A DNA stretch of 64,000 nucleotides from Membranihabitans maritimus (GTDB taxonomy: Bacteria; Bacteroidota; Bacteroidia; Chitinophagales; Saprospiraceae): the NCBI RefSeq assembly GCF_021729145.1, contig NZ_JAJSLW010000007.1, forward strand, positions 13,067 to 77,066, written 5' to 3'. The notes under the pieces were generated by a model. The model was not told where the DNA came from and searched no databases. It saw only the letters and a list, made by a program, of their open reading frames with translations. This document shows positions 27,080 through 35,647 of the stretch, in pieces (within the stretch, counting starts at the first letter, position 1; the number at the start of each line of letters is the position of its first letter). A program made the position numbers and the translations under genes.

Positions 27080-28256
27080 CTTCTAATACTTTTCTTAAAT
27101 TATTACATTGTTTATCCCAAGTCAATGTCTCCTTCAAAACATCGAGTGGGGAATTTTGTTCGTTATTCTTTTCACTTCGATCGCGGATATCCATATACGA
27201 ATTAAAATAATCATCCAGTGTATCGGCAATTTTGGCATATCCTTTCAACATTGGCATAGCCTCCATTACATGACTACTACAGATTACATCACGTGAACAT
27301 GCCATTGCTTCAAGCACCTTATTTTGCATTCCACTACCCAAAAAAATAGGCGCTACAAATATTGGTGCCGAATAATATGCTTCCCTTATATCATCGTACC
27401 AGCCATGAAGATAAATGTTGTCATTGGTTATTTTTGATTTCAGCTTCTCGGCCCCTTTTCCTCCAATCAAAACCTTCAAGTTTATTCCCATTTCTGCGAA
27501 GTACGGATACATTTTATTGGCAATATAATAAGCAGCCTCCTGATTGGGTCTATATTCCAAATTTCCAATAAATGAGATGTCAAATCGATTTTTCGGAAGG
27601 GTCCCATCATAAGAATCAAAGTAATCCACATCTATTCCATTTCTCACTATATGAATATCCTGCTTGTTTATAACTTTTAATTCATCGGCATCTCTTTCGG
27701 AAATAATCGTAAAAGATGAAAATCGCTCCTTGAGGATATGCTCATAGTTTTTTAATAATTGCGATTCTTTAGACCAAAATATTTTTTCAGAAATTCCTCT
27801 GGAAGATGCCGCTTGAAGCTGGGCAATATTCCCAAAAGCATCCATAATATCCAACACTTTAGGAGCTGGCAATTTTTCCACATACGGTGCCATTCTAAAT
27901 AATTGGCAATATACTACATCGGGATTAGTCATAATCAAATCCTTCCACATATTCCGACCAATTTTTTTAGAATAAAAATAATTTACCTGGGAGGGAACAC
28001 CATCAAAATACTTTAGAAAGACCCTGAATTCTCTGTTTCTTTTCCCTTCAACATAGGTAAATATAGATTGGCAGTACTGTTTAATTTCCTGGTAATCAGG
28101 ATCCGGGATTTCAGCTTCCGATAGTGAAAATAAGTAGATATCATAAAAATCAGATAAATACCTGATTTGGTGATAGAGCCTTAATTTATCACCCTTTTCG
28201 ACTGGAAATGGAAATCTGGAAGATAATATTGCTAATCTTGGAAAATTATTTTTCAT
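27036..28256 (-). CDS. GT4-type glycosyltransferase
   Basis: A 406-residue cytoplasmic glycosyltransferase of the GT-B fold. The N-terminal SSRFPFPVEKGDKLRLYHQ is the acceptor-domain start typical of the group that includes the TIGR03087 sugar transferases, and the donor-binding end has FLGSGMQNKVLEAMA with the acidic residue of the E-x7-E region. It probably adds a sugar to a surface polysaccharide or lipopolysaccharide. It reads into ribB with a 44-base overlap and is followed upstream by a second, similar gene. Confidence 0.88.
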   Translation of the reverse strand: MKNNFPRLAILSSRFPFPVEKGDKLRLYHQIRYLSDFYDIYLFSLSEAEIPDPDYQEIKQYCQSIFTYVEGKRNREFRVFLKYFDGVPSQVNYFYSKKIGRNMWKDLIMTNPDVVYCQLFRMAPYVEKLPAPKVLDIMDAFGNIAQLQAASSRGISEKIFWSKESQLLKNYEHILKERFSSFTIISERDADELKVINKQDIHIVRNGIDVDYFDSYDGTLPKNRFDISFIGNLEYRPNQEAAYYIANKMYPYFAEMGINLKVLIGGKGAEKLKSKITNDNIYLHGWYDDIREAYYSAPIFVAPIFLGSGMQNKVLEAMACSRDVICSSHVMEAMPMLKGYAKIADTLDDYFNSYMDIRDRSEKNNEQNSPLDVLKETLTWDKQCNNLRKVLEDARKYHKWDIDQYH

Positions 28257-28354
28257 TCAATCGCAAAAGTACTATTATCATTTCAATTGAATAAACGTTC
28301 CCCGGTAATTAAATCAAAAGAGCACTGCCATTTAGGATTTCAACATTCCGATGA

Positions 28355-29596
28355 TTATCGAACCTTTTTTTCAAGAGGTTTTTTACCCATATTTACCATT
28401 TCCAAGTATTCAAAAAACTTTTCAGAAACGCCGGTAAGACTATAATTATCTTCCAGAAAAGATCTTGCGTTTCTTCCGATAATGGAAGTAGAATATTTAT
28501 TTTCCATTAAGTTGTCAATTGCTGATAAATACTGCTCTTTAGAATCCGTCAATAAATATTCCTTATCGGCTGTAGCTGGAATGCCCTCAATCCCTACTTT
28601 TGTACTCAATACAATTTTGCCTAAAGCCATCGCTTCTAATATTTTTACTCTCATACCACTACCGGAAAAAAGAGGTACTATAAAATAAGGAAATTGATTA
28701 ATAAACGCTATTGCATCATCTACTTCTCCATGAATTACCACTGATTTCTTATGTATACTTAGTAAATTACGAGGCATATTCCTTCCGGCTATATGTAGTA
28801 CACATTTTTCTCCGTATTTATTTTCCACTGCGGGCCAAACTTCCCGCAAAAACCACATCAATCCTTCAATATTTGGCATCCAATCCAGCGAGCCTATAAA
28901 ACCAAGTTCTACCTTGTCACTTTGTTCCATCTTCTTCATTGGATATTGATTCAGGTCCATTCCCACCGGCAAGTGAAATAAGTTTCCCCGGTATCCAAAA
29001 CCTGCATACTTTTCTCCATCCTTTTGGGATATAGGAAGTAAATAAGAAATATCCCCCAAACTTCTCACTTCAAAATCCTTAAGTTGACCAGCCAATCGCT
29101 TCAGGTACCATTTTATTATCGGGTTTCTCTTATTATTGGCCAACCGATCCCATATTTCGAATTCAACGTTATGTGACCTAAGCAAGATTTTAGCATTTGT
29201 ATTCTTTTTAATAATATGCAAATAAGGGATCATATACAAGCTCTCCAAAAGTACAAAATCATATTTTGTGCCCGATTGAAGCATATTGACCAATTTCATT
29301 GAATATTCCTTATTAATAAATCGCTTAATGTGGTAAGAATTATCCTCAAAAAGGCTCCATAAAGCTTGAAAAATATTTATTGAATTATTAAGGGGAACCC
29401 ATTTAACGGTTGAATAATGACCAATGGCACTGAGTACTTCGGAATCTACAACTGTAAAATGTTTTGAAGTATTCATGGCCAATAGATCCATCTCAACTCC
29501 CTGAGAAACCAATCCCTTGCTTAAGGAATTAACGGCTACCGATTCACCGTCTTTCAATGGCCATGGAAATTTCTTACAAAGTTGTAATATTTTCAT
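28355..29596 (-). CDS. GT4-type glycosyltransferase
   Basis: A 413-residue paralogue of the preceding gene with the same layout: KKFPWPLKDGESVAVNSLSKGL at the N-terminus, FIGSLDWMPNIEGLMWFL at the domain junction and PLFSGSGMRVKILEAMALGK in the nucleotide-sugar site. It should transfer an activated sugar to an envelope glycan; donor and acceptor cannot be deduced. About 100 bases separate it from the other glycosyltransferase gene. Divergent from the LolD-like ATPase gene across an 80-base gap that must hold both promoters. Confidence 0.88.
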   Translation of the reverse strand: MKILQLCKKFPWPLKDGESVAVNSLSKGLVSQGVEMDLLAMNTSKHFTVVDSEVLSAIGHYSTVKWVPLNNSINIFQALWSLFEDNSYHIKRFINKEYSMKLVNMLQSGTKYDFVLLESLYMIPYLHIIKKNTNAKILLRSHNVEFEIWDRLANNKRNPIIKWYLKRLAGQLKDFEVRSLGDISYLLPISQKDGEKYAGFGYRGNLFHLPVGMDLNQYPMKKMEQSDKVELGFIGSLDWMPNIEGLMWFLREVWPAVENKYGEKCVLHIAGRNMPRNLLSIHKKSVVIHGEVDDAIAFINQFPYFIVPLFSGSGMRVKILEAMALGKIVLSTKVGIEGIPATADKEYLLTDSKEQYLSAIDNLMENKYSTSIIGRNARSFLEDNYSLTGVSEKFFEYLEMVNMGKKPLEKKVR

Positions 29597-29676
29597 ATTA
29601 TAGGAACCTAAAATATAAAAAAAACGGAAAAACCTGTATTATTATTCCCGGTGACTAACGTTAAAATTAAAAAATA

Positions 29677-30342
29677 TTGATAGCTAAAAAAATATACAAA
29701 AGTTACGACGATCTTGAAGTACTAAAAGGAGTTGATTTACAAGTAAATACGGGAGAAATAATTTCTATCCAGGGAAAATCAGGTGCAGGTAAAAGTACTT
29801 TCCTCCAGATTTTAGGTTCACTCGATTATCCCAATTCCGGAGAAATACTTTATGAAGGTGAAAATATTTTTAATAAAAGTCAAAAGGATTTGGCAAAGTT
29901 TAGAAATACAAATCTGGGGTTTGTATTTCAATTTCACCATTTATTGGATGAGTTTACAGCAGTAGAAAATGTAGGCATACCTGCCATGATCGGGGGAAAA
30001 TTAAGAAAAGAAGAAATTGTTAATAAATCTGAGGAACTACTTGATTTTATTGGGTTAGGACAACGTAAAAAACACTATCCCAAAGAGTTATCAGGAGGAG
30101 AACAGCAAAGAGTCGCTATTGCCCGTGCACTGGTCAACGATCCCAGTTACCTATTAGCCGATGAACCCACCGGAAATCTGGACTCTGAAAATAGCCAACA
30201 AATTTTAGCGTTATTTAAAAAGTTGCAAAAGGAATTAAACCAAACCATTGTTGTAGTAACACACGATGTTGGCTTTGCTAAAAAATGCGACAGGATTGCC
30301 TACATGGAGGATGGTATAATTACCAAATTAACTGAAAACTAA
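29677..30342 (+). CDS. ABC transporter ATPase, LolD/MacB type
   Basis: The 221-residue ATPase has Walker A GKSGAGKST near residue 36, the Q-loop FVFQFHHLLDEFT, signature LSGGEQQRVAIARAL and Walker B YLLADEPTGNLDS. The Q-loop region and length match the LolD/MacB/FtsE branch, so it probably powers lipoprotein release or a mechanotransmission-type exporter; no permease gene is adjacent. The start must be the TTG at 29677, since the conserved N-terminus IAKKIYKSYDDLEVLKGVDL begins immediately after it and no ATG is available. Confidence 0.9.
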   Translation: MIAKKIYKSYDDLEVLKGVDLQVNTGEIISIQGKSGAGKSTFLQILGSLDYPNSGEILYEGENIFNKSQKDLAKFRNTNLGFVFQFHHLLDEFTAVENVGIPAMIGGKLRKEEIVNKSEELLDFIGLGQRKKHYPKELSGGEQQRVAIARALVNDPSYLLADEPTGNLDSENSQQILALFKKLQKELNQTIVVVTHDVGFAKKCDRIAYMEDGIITKLTEN

Positions 30343-30407
30343 TTGAAGAAAATATCAGACTCTTCCTCTTATAGAACAACCATTTGCTCTTTTCAATATT
30401 TTTGTTG

Positions 30408-31202
30408 ATGAATAAAGCTTTTTTTAAATACTATCGATCGGCTGATACCATTTACCAAGTCCACTCACCATTTTTATATAAATTTGCAGAAGCTGTAATG
30501 GAAAAACCCGTAAAGCGATTTCCCGATATAGAAACGCTCCGAAATAAATTAAAGGCCGATAGCTCTACCATTCATCGGACCGATTTTGGTGCCGGCTCCA
30601 AACAATTACGTACAATTACTACTATTGCTAATATTGCCAAATCCTCAATTTCTCATCCATTGGTTTGCCAATGGCTATACCGTATATCTTCATTTTTCCA
30701 ACCCAAAGAAATTCTTGAATTTGGTACTTCACTTGGAATCTCTTCCGCGTATTTGGCCAAAGGTAGTCCAGGATCTAAAATTACTACCGTAGAAGGAGAC
30801 TCCGAAGTATTTAAAATTGCCAATAAAAATTTCTCTCAATTAAACCTAGAAATTGATTCTATAAATAATACATTTCATTCCTTTCTGGAGGATATCTCCC
30901 CCGATCAGGATTTTGATTTGGTTTTTCTCGACGGCCATCATAACTATAAGGCTACTAAAACTTATTTTCAAAAACTAAAACCTCATTTCAAGCCCACAAC
31001 AATAGCAATTTTAGATGATATCCATTGGAGTACAGAAATGGAAAAAGCGTGGGAAGAACTGAAAAACGACCCGTTGGTCCGTTCAAGTGTTGATCTCTTT
31101 CAGCTAGGAATATTGTTTTTTAAACCTGAAAACTCAAAACCTGAACACAGAATTCTCATTCCCCAGAAATATAAACCCTGGAAGATTAGATTGAAAGACT
31201 AA
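30408..31202 (+). CDS. Class I SAM-dependent methyltransferase (O-methyltransferase-like)
   Basis: The 264-residue protein has the Rossmann-type methyltransferase core: motif I EFGTSLGISSAYLAKG near residue 104, an acidic residue in TTVEGD, and DFDLVFLDGHHNYKAT followed by AILDDIHWS. This arrangement resembles small-molecule O-methyltransferases. Substrate unknown. I use the ATG at 30408 rather than a TTG at 30384, because the upstream residues are not family-like. It follows the LolD-like gene by 65 bases and precedes kdsC by 11, so it probably belongs to the kdsC-ubiA-maf run. Confidence 0.85.
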   Translation: MNKAFFKYYRSADTIYQVHSPFLYKFAEAVMEKPVKRFPDIETLRNKLKADSSTIHRTDFGAGSKQLRTITTIANIAKSSISHPLVCQWLYRISSFFQPKEILEFGTSLGISSAYLAKGSPGSKITTVEGDSEVFKIANKNFSQLNLEIDSINNTFHSFLEDISPDQDFDLVFLDGHHNYKATKTYFQKLKPHFKPTTIAILDDIHWSTEMEKAWEELKNDPLVRSSVDLFQLGILFFKPENSKPEHRILIPQKYKPWKIRLKD

Positions 31203-31213
31203 AGTTAAAAAAT

Positions 31214-31705
31214 ATGGACCTTCAGATATTTAAAAATATAGAACTGTTGATACTAGATGTAGACGGAGTGCTGACCAATACAGAAATATTGATAACAGAA
31301 AAAGGGGAACTTTTGCGAACCATGAATACCCGGGATGGTTATGCCATGAAAAGATTGATAGCTGCAGGAATAGATATCATGATTATTACGGGAGGAAGTA
31401 GCAAGGGCGTAGTAAACCGTCTTTCCAATGTCGGAGCTAAAAAGATCTATACTGGGATTCACAATAAGTGGGAAGTTTTAAAAGAAATTGTCCGGGAAAC
31501 TTCTATTCCGTTAAAGAATATTGCTTATATGGGAGATGATATCCTGGATATGCAATGTATTCAGGAAGTGGGATTAGGATGTTGTCCGGCAGATGCCACA
31601 CGTGAAGTTTTGAGTATAAGCCAATTTGTCTCCAGCAACAATGGAGGAGCAGGGTGTGTCCGGGATCTGATAGAAAGAATTCTAAAAAGTAAGGACCTCT
31701 GGTAA
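31214..31705 (+). CDS. kdsC: 3-deoxy-D-manno-octulosonate 8-phosphate phosphatase
   Basis: KdsC removes phosphate from KDO-8-P, giving KDO for the lipopolysaccharide core. The 163-residue HAD protein lacks a cap domain, as KdsC does (it forms tetramers instead). Catalytic Asp15 and Asp17 lie in LDVDGVLT; motif II is ITGGSS, Lys in NKWEVL and motif III is MGDDILD, followed by the family end SNNGGAGCVRDLIE. Neighbouring genes ubiA and maf form a run that recurs in Bacteroidota. Confidence 0.92.
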   Translation: MDLQIFKNIELLILDVDGVLTNTEILITEKGELLRTMNTRDGYAMKRLIAAGIDIMIITGGSSKGVVNRLSNVGAKKIYTGIHNKWEVLKEIVRETSIPLKNIAYMGDDILDMQCIQEVGLGCCPADATREVLSISQFVSSNNGGAGCVRDLIERILKSKDLW

Positions 31706-31719
31706 AAAATCCGTATACT

Positions 31720-32619
31720 ATGAGTATTTCTACCTTCCTTTACCTGATTCGTTGGAAAAATATAATCCTCGTCTGGTTAATGCAAATTGTATTGTATTAT
31801 TGTTATATCAAACCATTATGCAGTAATTCCCAGAGTACTTTTGCTCAAATAGTATTGTTACTTTTTACTACGGCTATTACACTGGGTGCAGGCAATATTG
31901 TCAATGATATTTACGACCGGCGAACGGATAATCTCAAACCCACTAAACTATCTATACTTGAAATCTTCCCCGATATTTCAAGTGCTTTCAATCTCTATAA
32001 AAATCTTTTGATTGCTACCGGTATTTTAATAATTGTAGGTTTATATGTGGGATGGTCATTGTACTTACCCCTTGCTGTAATCATAGTAACCCTATCATTA
32101 TTTTTATACTCCGCCTATGTAAAAAACACCATTATTTATGGTAATCTTTTGGTCGCTTTGTTATGTGCAGCTTCTGTTTGGGTAGTCCCCCTCGCGATTA
32201 AAACATGTATGGTTCCCTTTGATTTTAGTAAAAAAGCGGGAATAATATTCTGGGGATATATTCTTAATGCTTTTCTGGTTAATTTCATCCGTGAAATAAT
32301 TAAAGACCAGCAAGACTGGGAATATGATAAGCAGGCCGGATTAAAGACTACAGGATTCCTTCCTTTGAAAACCGTTCGTATACTCATCAATGGTATCGTC
32401 TTTATTTTAGCTATTTCTAATGCATACGGAATTTATCTACTTGCTGAATTTCTGGACCAACAAAATATTAATTTGGGAATTCTCATTCTTTTTACACCCC
32501 TCGTCCCCCTACTGGCAATCATAAATTCTACGGTAAAAAAACATACTTTTTCATTTTTATCCAAACTGATAAAAGTCTATATACTTTTGGGCCTTTTGCT
32601 ATTGGTATTTTGGCAATAA
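31720..32619 (+). CDS. UbiA-family prenyltransferase
   Basis: An integral-membrane prenyltransferase with about eight to nine helices. The first aspartate motif is NDIYDRRTD near residue 62 and the second is KDQQDWEYDKQAGLKT near residue 197, both facing the prenyl-diphosphate site. Position between kdsC and maf matches the Bacteroidota genes annotated as geranylgeranylglycerol-phosphate geranylgeranyltransferase-like; the real acceptor in this phylum is not established. It could use a product of the polyprenyl synthase at 8037. Confidence 0.88.
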   Translation: MSISTFLYLIRWKNIILVWLMQIVLYYCYIKPLCSNSQSTFAQIVLLLFTTAITLGAGNIVNDIYDRRTDNLKPTKLSILEIFPDISSAFNLYKNLLIATGILIIVGLYVGWSLYLPLAVIIVTLSLFLYSAYVKNTIIYGNLLVALLCAASVWVVPLAIKTCMVPFDFSKKAGIIFWGYILNAFLVNFIREIIKDQQDWEYDKQAGLKTTGFLPLKTVRILINGIVFILAISNAYGIYLLAEFLDQQNINLGILILFTPLVPLLAIINSTVKKHTFSFLSKLIKVYILLGLLLLVFWQ

Positions 32620-32637
32620 ACCTTATTATTTTAAATT

Positions 32638-33219
32638 ATGCAATATACAATGCCTACCATATTTCTGGCGTCCGGTTCTCCCCGCAGACTGGAACTATTG
32701 AAAAATCTGGACTTAAATGTGCGACAAAAGAAACTACCTTTCACTGAAAAAATAAACCGGAGGCTATCCTCCAATAAAATTGCTGAGGAAATTTCTTATT
32801 ACAAAGCGAAACAAGCTATAACTCATATAAAAAACGACGAAATCCTTTTAACTGCCGATACCATAGTGTGTAAAGGGAATGAAATCCTGGTTAAGCCTCG
32901 TAATCAAAATGAAGCATTTGAATTTCTCACAAAATTAAGTGACACCAGCCACTCTGTAATTACAGGTGTCACTATGGGTATACCAAATAAACTATCCACA
33001 TTTTCAGCAGAGACAAAGGTTTACTTTGAACCATTGAGTAAACAGGAGATTCACTATTATGTAGAAAAATATAAACCGTTAGATAAAGCCGGCGCATATG
33101 GGATTCAGGAATGGATCGGATGGTCAAAAATTTTTAAAATCGAAGGTAGTTTTAGTAACGTGATGGGATTACCAACCCATATGATACACAACTATTTGGT
33201 GAATTGGCAAAAAAGCTAA
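32638..33219 (+). CDS. maf: Maf family nucleoside triphosphate pyrophosphatase
   Basis: Maf hydrolyses non-canonical or modified nucleoside triphosphates (dTTP/UTP or methylated forms) to monophosphates. The 193-residue protein has FLASGSPRRLELL at its start, LTADTIVCKGN in the middle, the VITGVT strand and DKAGAYGIQ near residue 144, all diagnostic. Met5 could also be the start. It ends the kdsC-ubiA-maf run (18 bases after ubiA). Confidence 0.95.
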   Translation: MQYTMPTIFLASGSPRRLELLKNLDLNVRQKKLPFTEKINRRLSSNKIAEEISYYKAKQAITHIKNDEILLTADTIVCKGNEILVKPRNQNEAFEFLTKLSDTSHSVITGVTMGIPNKLSTFSAETKVYFEPLSKQEIHYYVEKYKPLDKAGAYGIQEWIGWSKIFKIEGSFSNVMGLPTHMIHNYLVNWQKS

Positions 33220-33325
33220 ATGTAAGATCAACTCATTTCCAAACTAATTTCTTTTTCACCAAAGCAAGACAATAATTAATTTTTTCTATTTTGGTACTTA
33301 TTATTTATAAAAAACTATAACCTAA

Positions 33326-34651
33326 ATGAGTCGACGTCGCTTTATCCAACAATCCGGTTTATATGCTGCTGGCATATCCGTTTTTCCCGAATCAATTTTA
33401 AAGGACCTTCTGAGAAGGAAAAATAGTATTTCACCAAATGACAAAATTCAGGTGGGTTTGATAGGCTGTAAAGGGATGGGGTTTTCTGATCTTTCATCCA
33501 TGTTGAAAATACCGGAAATAGAATGCGTTGCCCTATGCGATATAGATAAAAATGTAATTGACAGCCGGATAAAGGACCTGACCGATAAGGGCTTAAAAAA
33601 ACCAAAAACCTATGGGGATTATCGCAAGATGCTGGAAGACAAAGACATTGACGTTGTAATTATCGGGACTCCGGACCATTGGCATTGCCTTCAGCTAGCA
33701 GATACACTCGATGCAGGGAAAGATGTATACTGTGAAAAACCTATCGCCAATTCAATACAAGAATGCGATATTATGCTTACCAAAGCCGATAAATCAGACA
33801 GAATAGTACAGATTGGGCAATGGCAAAGAAGTCAAAAACACTTCAATGATGCAATAGAATATGTCAGGTCAGGAAAATTGGGAGATATACGTGTTTCCAA
33901 GGTTTGGTCATATCAGGGATGGATGAACTCCGTTCCCGTTGTGCCGGACTCTCCCGTTCCGCAAGGGGTCGATTATGATATGTGGCTCGGACCGGCTCCA
34001 AAACGTCCATTCAATAAAAACCGATTTCATTTTAATTTTCGATGGTTTTGGGATTACGCTGGCGGCTTAATGACAGACTGGGGCGTTCATCTGATGGACT
34101 ATGGCATCTATGGAATGGATGTGGTCTATCCAGAAAGCGTAATGGCCGTGGGGGGCAAATACGGATATCCCGACAGTGCTGAAGAAACCCCTGATACGAT
34201 GCAGGCCGTTTATGACTATGGGAATTTTTCCCTTATTTGGGAGCACGGCACCGGTATTAATTCCGGGAATTTCGGCATGAATCATGGAATTGGCTTTATT
34301 GGTAACAACGGTACCCTTGCCCTGAATAGAGGCGGGTGGAAAGTTATTCCGGAACAGGAGAACGGAAAAGATAAAATCGAAGCTATAGAATGGATGCCGT
34401 CAGTAGACAATGGCCTTGATTTGAATACCCAGAACTTTATCGATGTCGTAAAATCGCGAAATAAATCGGATTTAAATACACCTCTACAGGTAGGATATAA
34501 TGCTGCAGTAGTGTGTCACTTGGGGAATATTGCCCTGAAAGCCGGTGAGAAAGTACATTGGGATCCGGGAAAAGGGAAGTTTGCAGAAAAGAATGCCAAT
34601 AAATTTCTGGAGGCTGAATACCACAATAATTGGAAATTACCCAAAGTGTAA
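33326..34651 (+). CDS. Exported Gfo/Idh/MocA family oxidoreductase
   Basis: The 441-residue protein begins with a twin-arginine-type signal (MSRRRFIQQSGLYAAGISV), so it is probably exported folded with its NAD(P) cofactor. The Rossmann domain has QVGLIGCKGMG and CDIDKN; the catalytic-type motif CEKPIANS near residue 137 contains the conserved Lys of EKP. The C-terminal alpha/beta domain includes WDYAGGLMTDWGVHLMD. Such proteins act on sugars or inositols, and many Tat-exported ones belong to glycan breakdown loci. No glycosidase is adjacent here. Apparently a single-gene unit. Confidence 0.9.
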   Translation: MSRRRFIQQSGLYAAGISVFPESILKDLLRRKNSISPNDKIQVGLIGCKGMGFSDLSSMLKIPEIECVALCDIDKNVIDSRIKDLTDKGLKKPKTYGDYRKMLEDKDIDVVIIGTPDHWHCLQLADTLDAGKDVYCEKPIANSIQECDIMLTKADKSDRIVQIGQWQRSQKHFNDAIEYVRSGKLGDIRVSKVWSYQGWMNSVPVVPDSPVPQGVDYDMWLGPAPKRPFNKNRFHFNFRWFWDYAGGLMTDWGVHLMDYGIYGMDVVYPESVMAVGGKYGYPDSAEETPDTMQAVYDYGNFSLIWEHGTGINSGNFGMNHGIGFIGNNGTLALNRGGWKVIPEQENGKDKIEAIEWMPSVDNGLDLNTQNFIDVVKSRNKSDLNTPLQVGYNAAVVCHLGNIALKAGEKVHWDPGKGKFAEKNANKFLEAEYHNNWKLPKV

Positions 34652-35037
34652 AAGTAATGATGGGAAGGAACTTTTTGTTGAACTTGCAGGAAAGATAATA
34701 CGCCTTCCCCTTCCGGTAAACTTGTGATCAAGGATATGTGAGATCTATTTTGAGTGTTAAAATCTGACGTAATCCGTTATTGCTTTGCACAGAGTCCCAG
34801 CTGCATACTTCTTCCGCCAGTTTCATTTTTTCTAAAATTGAAAGTTATTTTTTACAATTGAATATTTCTCTACAACATTGAATGAGCATACGGTTAACAC
34901 ACTTATCGATAAAACCCCCTTATTCATCGTTAATTTGACATCATTTACGAAAAAATAATAATATAATTGAATTAATTTTTCCTACTTAGGGTTAAAATTA
35001 CAGGTGGACAACTATATTCCATAATTAATTTTTCAAT
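34652..35037. other. Intergenic stretch before the NfeD/flotillin operon
   Basis: 386 bases with no gene. The last 100 bases are very A/T-rich and should carry the promoter of the nfeD-like gene. No clear terminator hairpin for the preceding gene was found. Confidence 0.5.
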
Positions 35038-35634
35038 ATGATAACTTTATCAATTAATGATTGGTGGTTAGCGTTAAACGGTACTGAGCAAATTTTTTGG
35101 GCAATGGCTCTTTTGTTTTCGGTAGTATTTGTATTGGTATTTATCGTCAGTTTATTGGGTTTTGACAGTGATTCGGATATTGACCTGGATGTGGATACCG
35201 ATATTGACGGGAATATTGACTTTCCCGTATTTAGCGTCAAATCAATTACTGCTTTTTTTACCTTTTTTAGCTGGACCGGGGTTTTGTTGCTCGGTGAAGG
35301 GAAATCCCTTTGGCAACTTCTTCCCTACTCTATCATATCAGGGCTGGTTGCGATGTTCCTCGTAGTAGTCCTGGTAAAGCAGTTCAATAAAATGACGGAG
35401 ATGGGAAATGCTGACCTGCTTGATCTCATCTTTGAAAAAGGCGATGTTTACCTCTCCATTCCGCCGGCTAAGCAAGGAAAAGGCAAAATACACATTACGC
35501 TCAACAAAAGTCTGAGAGAGCTCAATGCTGTTACGGAAGGCCCCACGATTCAAAGCGGTGAAAAGGTACGGATCATCGAAGTACTTAACGACAACAGCCT
35601 TCTTGTAGAAAAAATAGACACTATTAATTCATAA
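35038..35634 (+). CDS. NfeD/YuaF-like membrane protein, flotillin partner
   Basis: A 198-residue protein with two to three N-terminal membrane helices and a C-terminal OB-fold-like beta domain (about residues 125-195, ending GEKVRIIEVLNDNSLLVEKI), the arrangement of short NfeD proteins such as B. subtilis YuaF. Between helices lies a strikingly acidic segment, DSDSDIDLDVDTDIDGNID (about residues 42-60). The gene is 13 bases before the flotillin gene, the normal NfeD-flotillin pairing thought to organise membrane microdomains. Confidence 0.85.
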   Translation: MITLSINDWWLALNGTEQIFWAMALLFSVVFVLVFIVSLLGFDSDSDIDLDVDTDIDGNIDFPVFSVKSITAFFTFFSWTGVLLLGEGKSLWQLLPYSIISGLVAMFLVVVLVKQFNKMTEMGNADLLDLIFEKGDVYLSIPPAKQGKGKIHITLNKSLRELNAVTEGPTIQSGEKVRIIEVLNDNSLLVEKIDTINS

Positions 35635-35647
35635 TAAATCTCTAACA

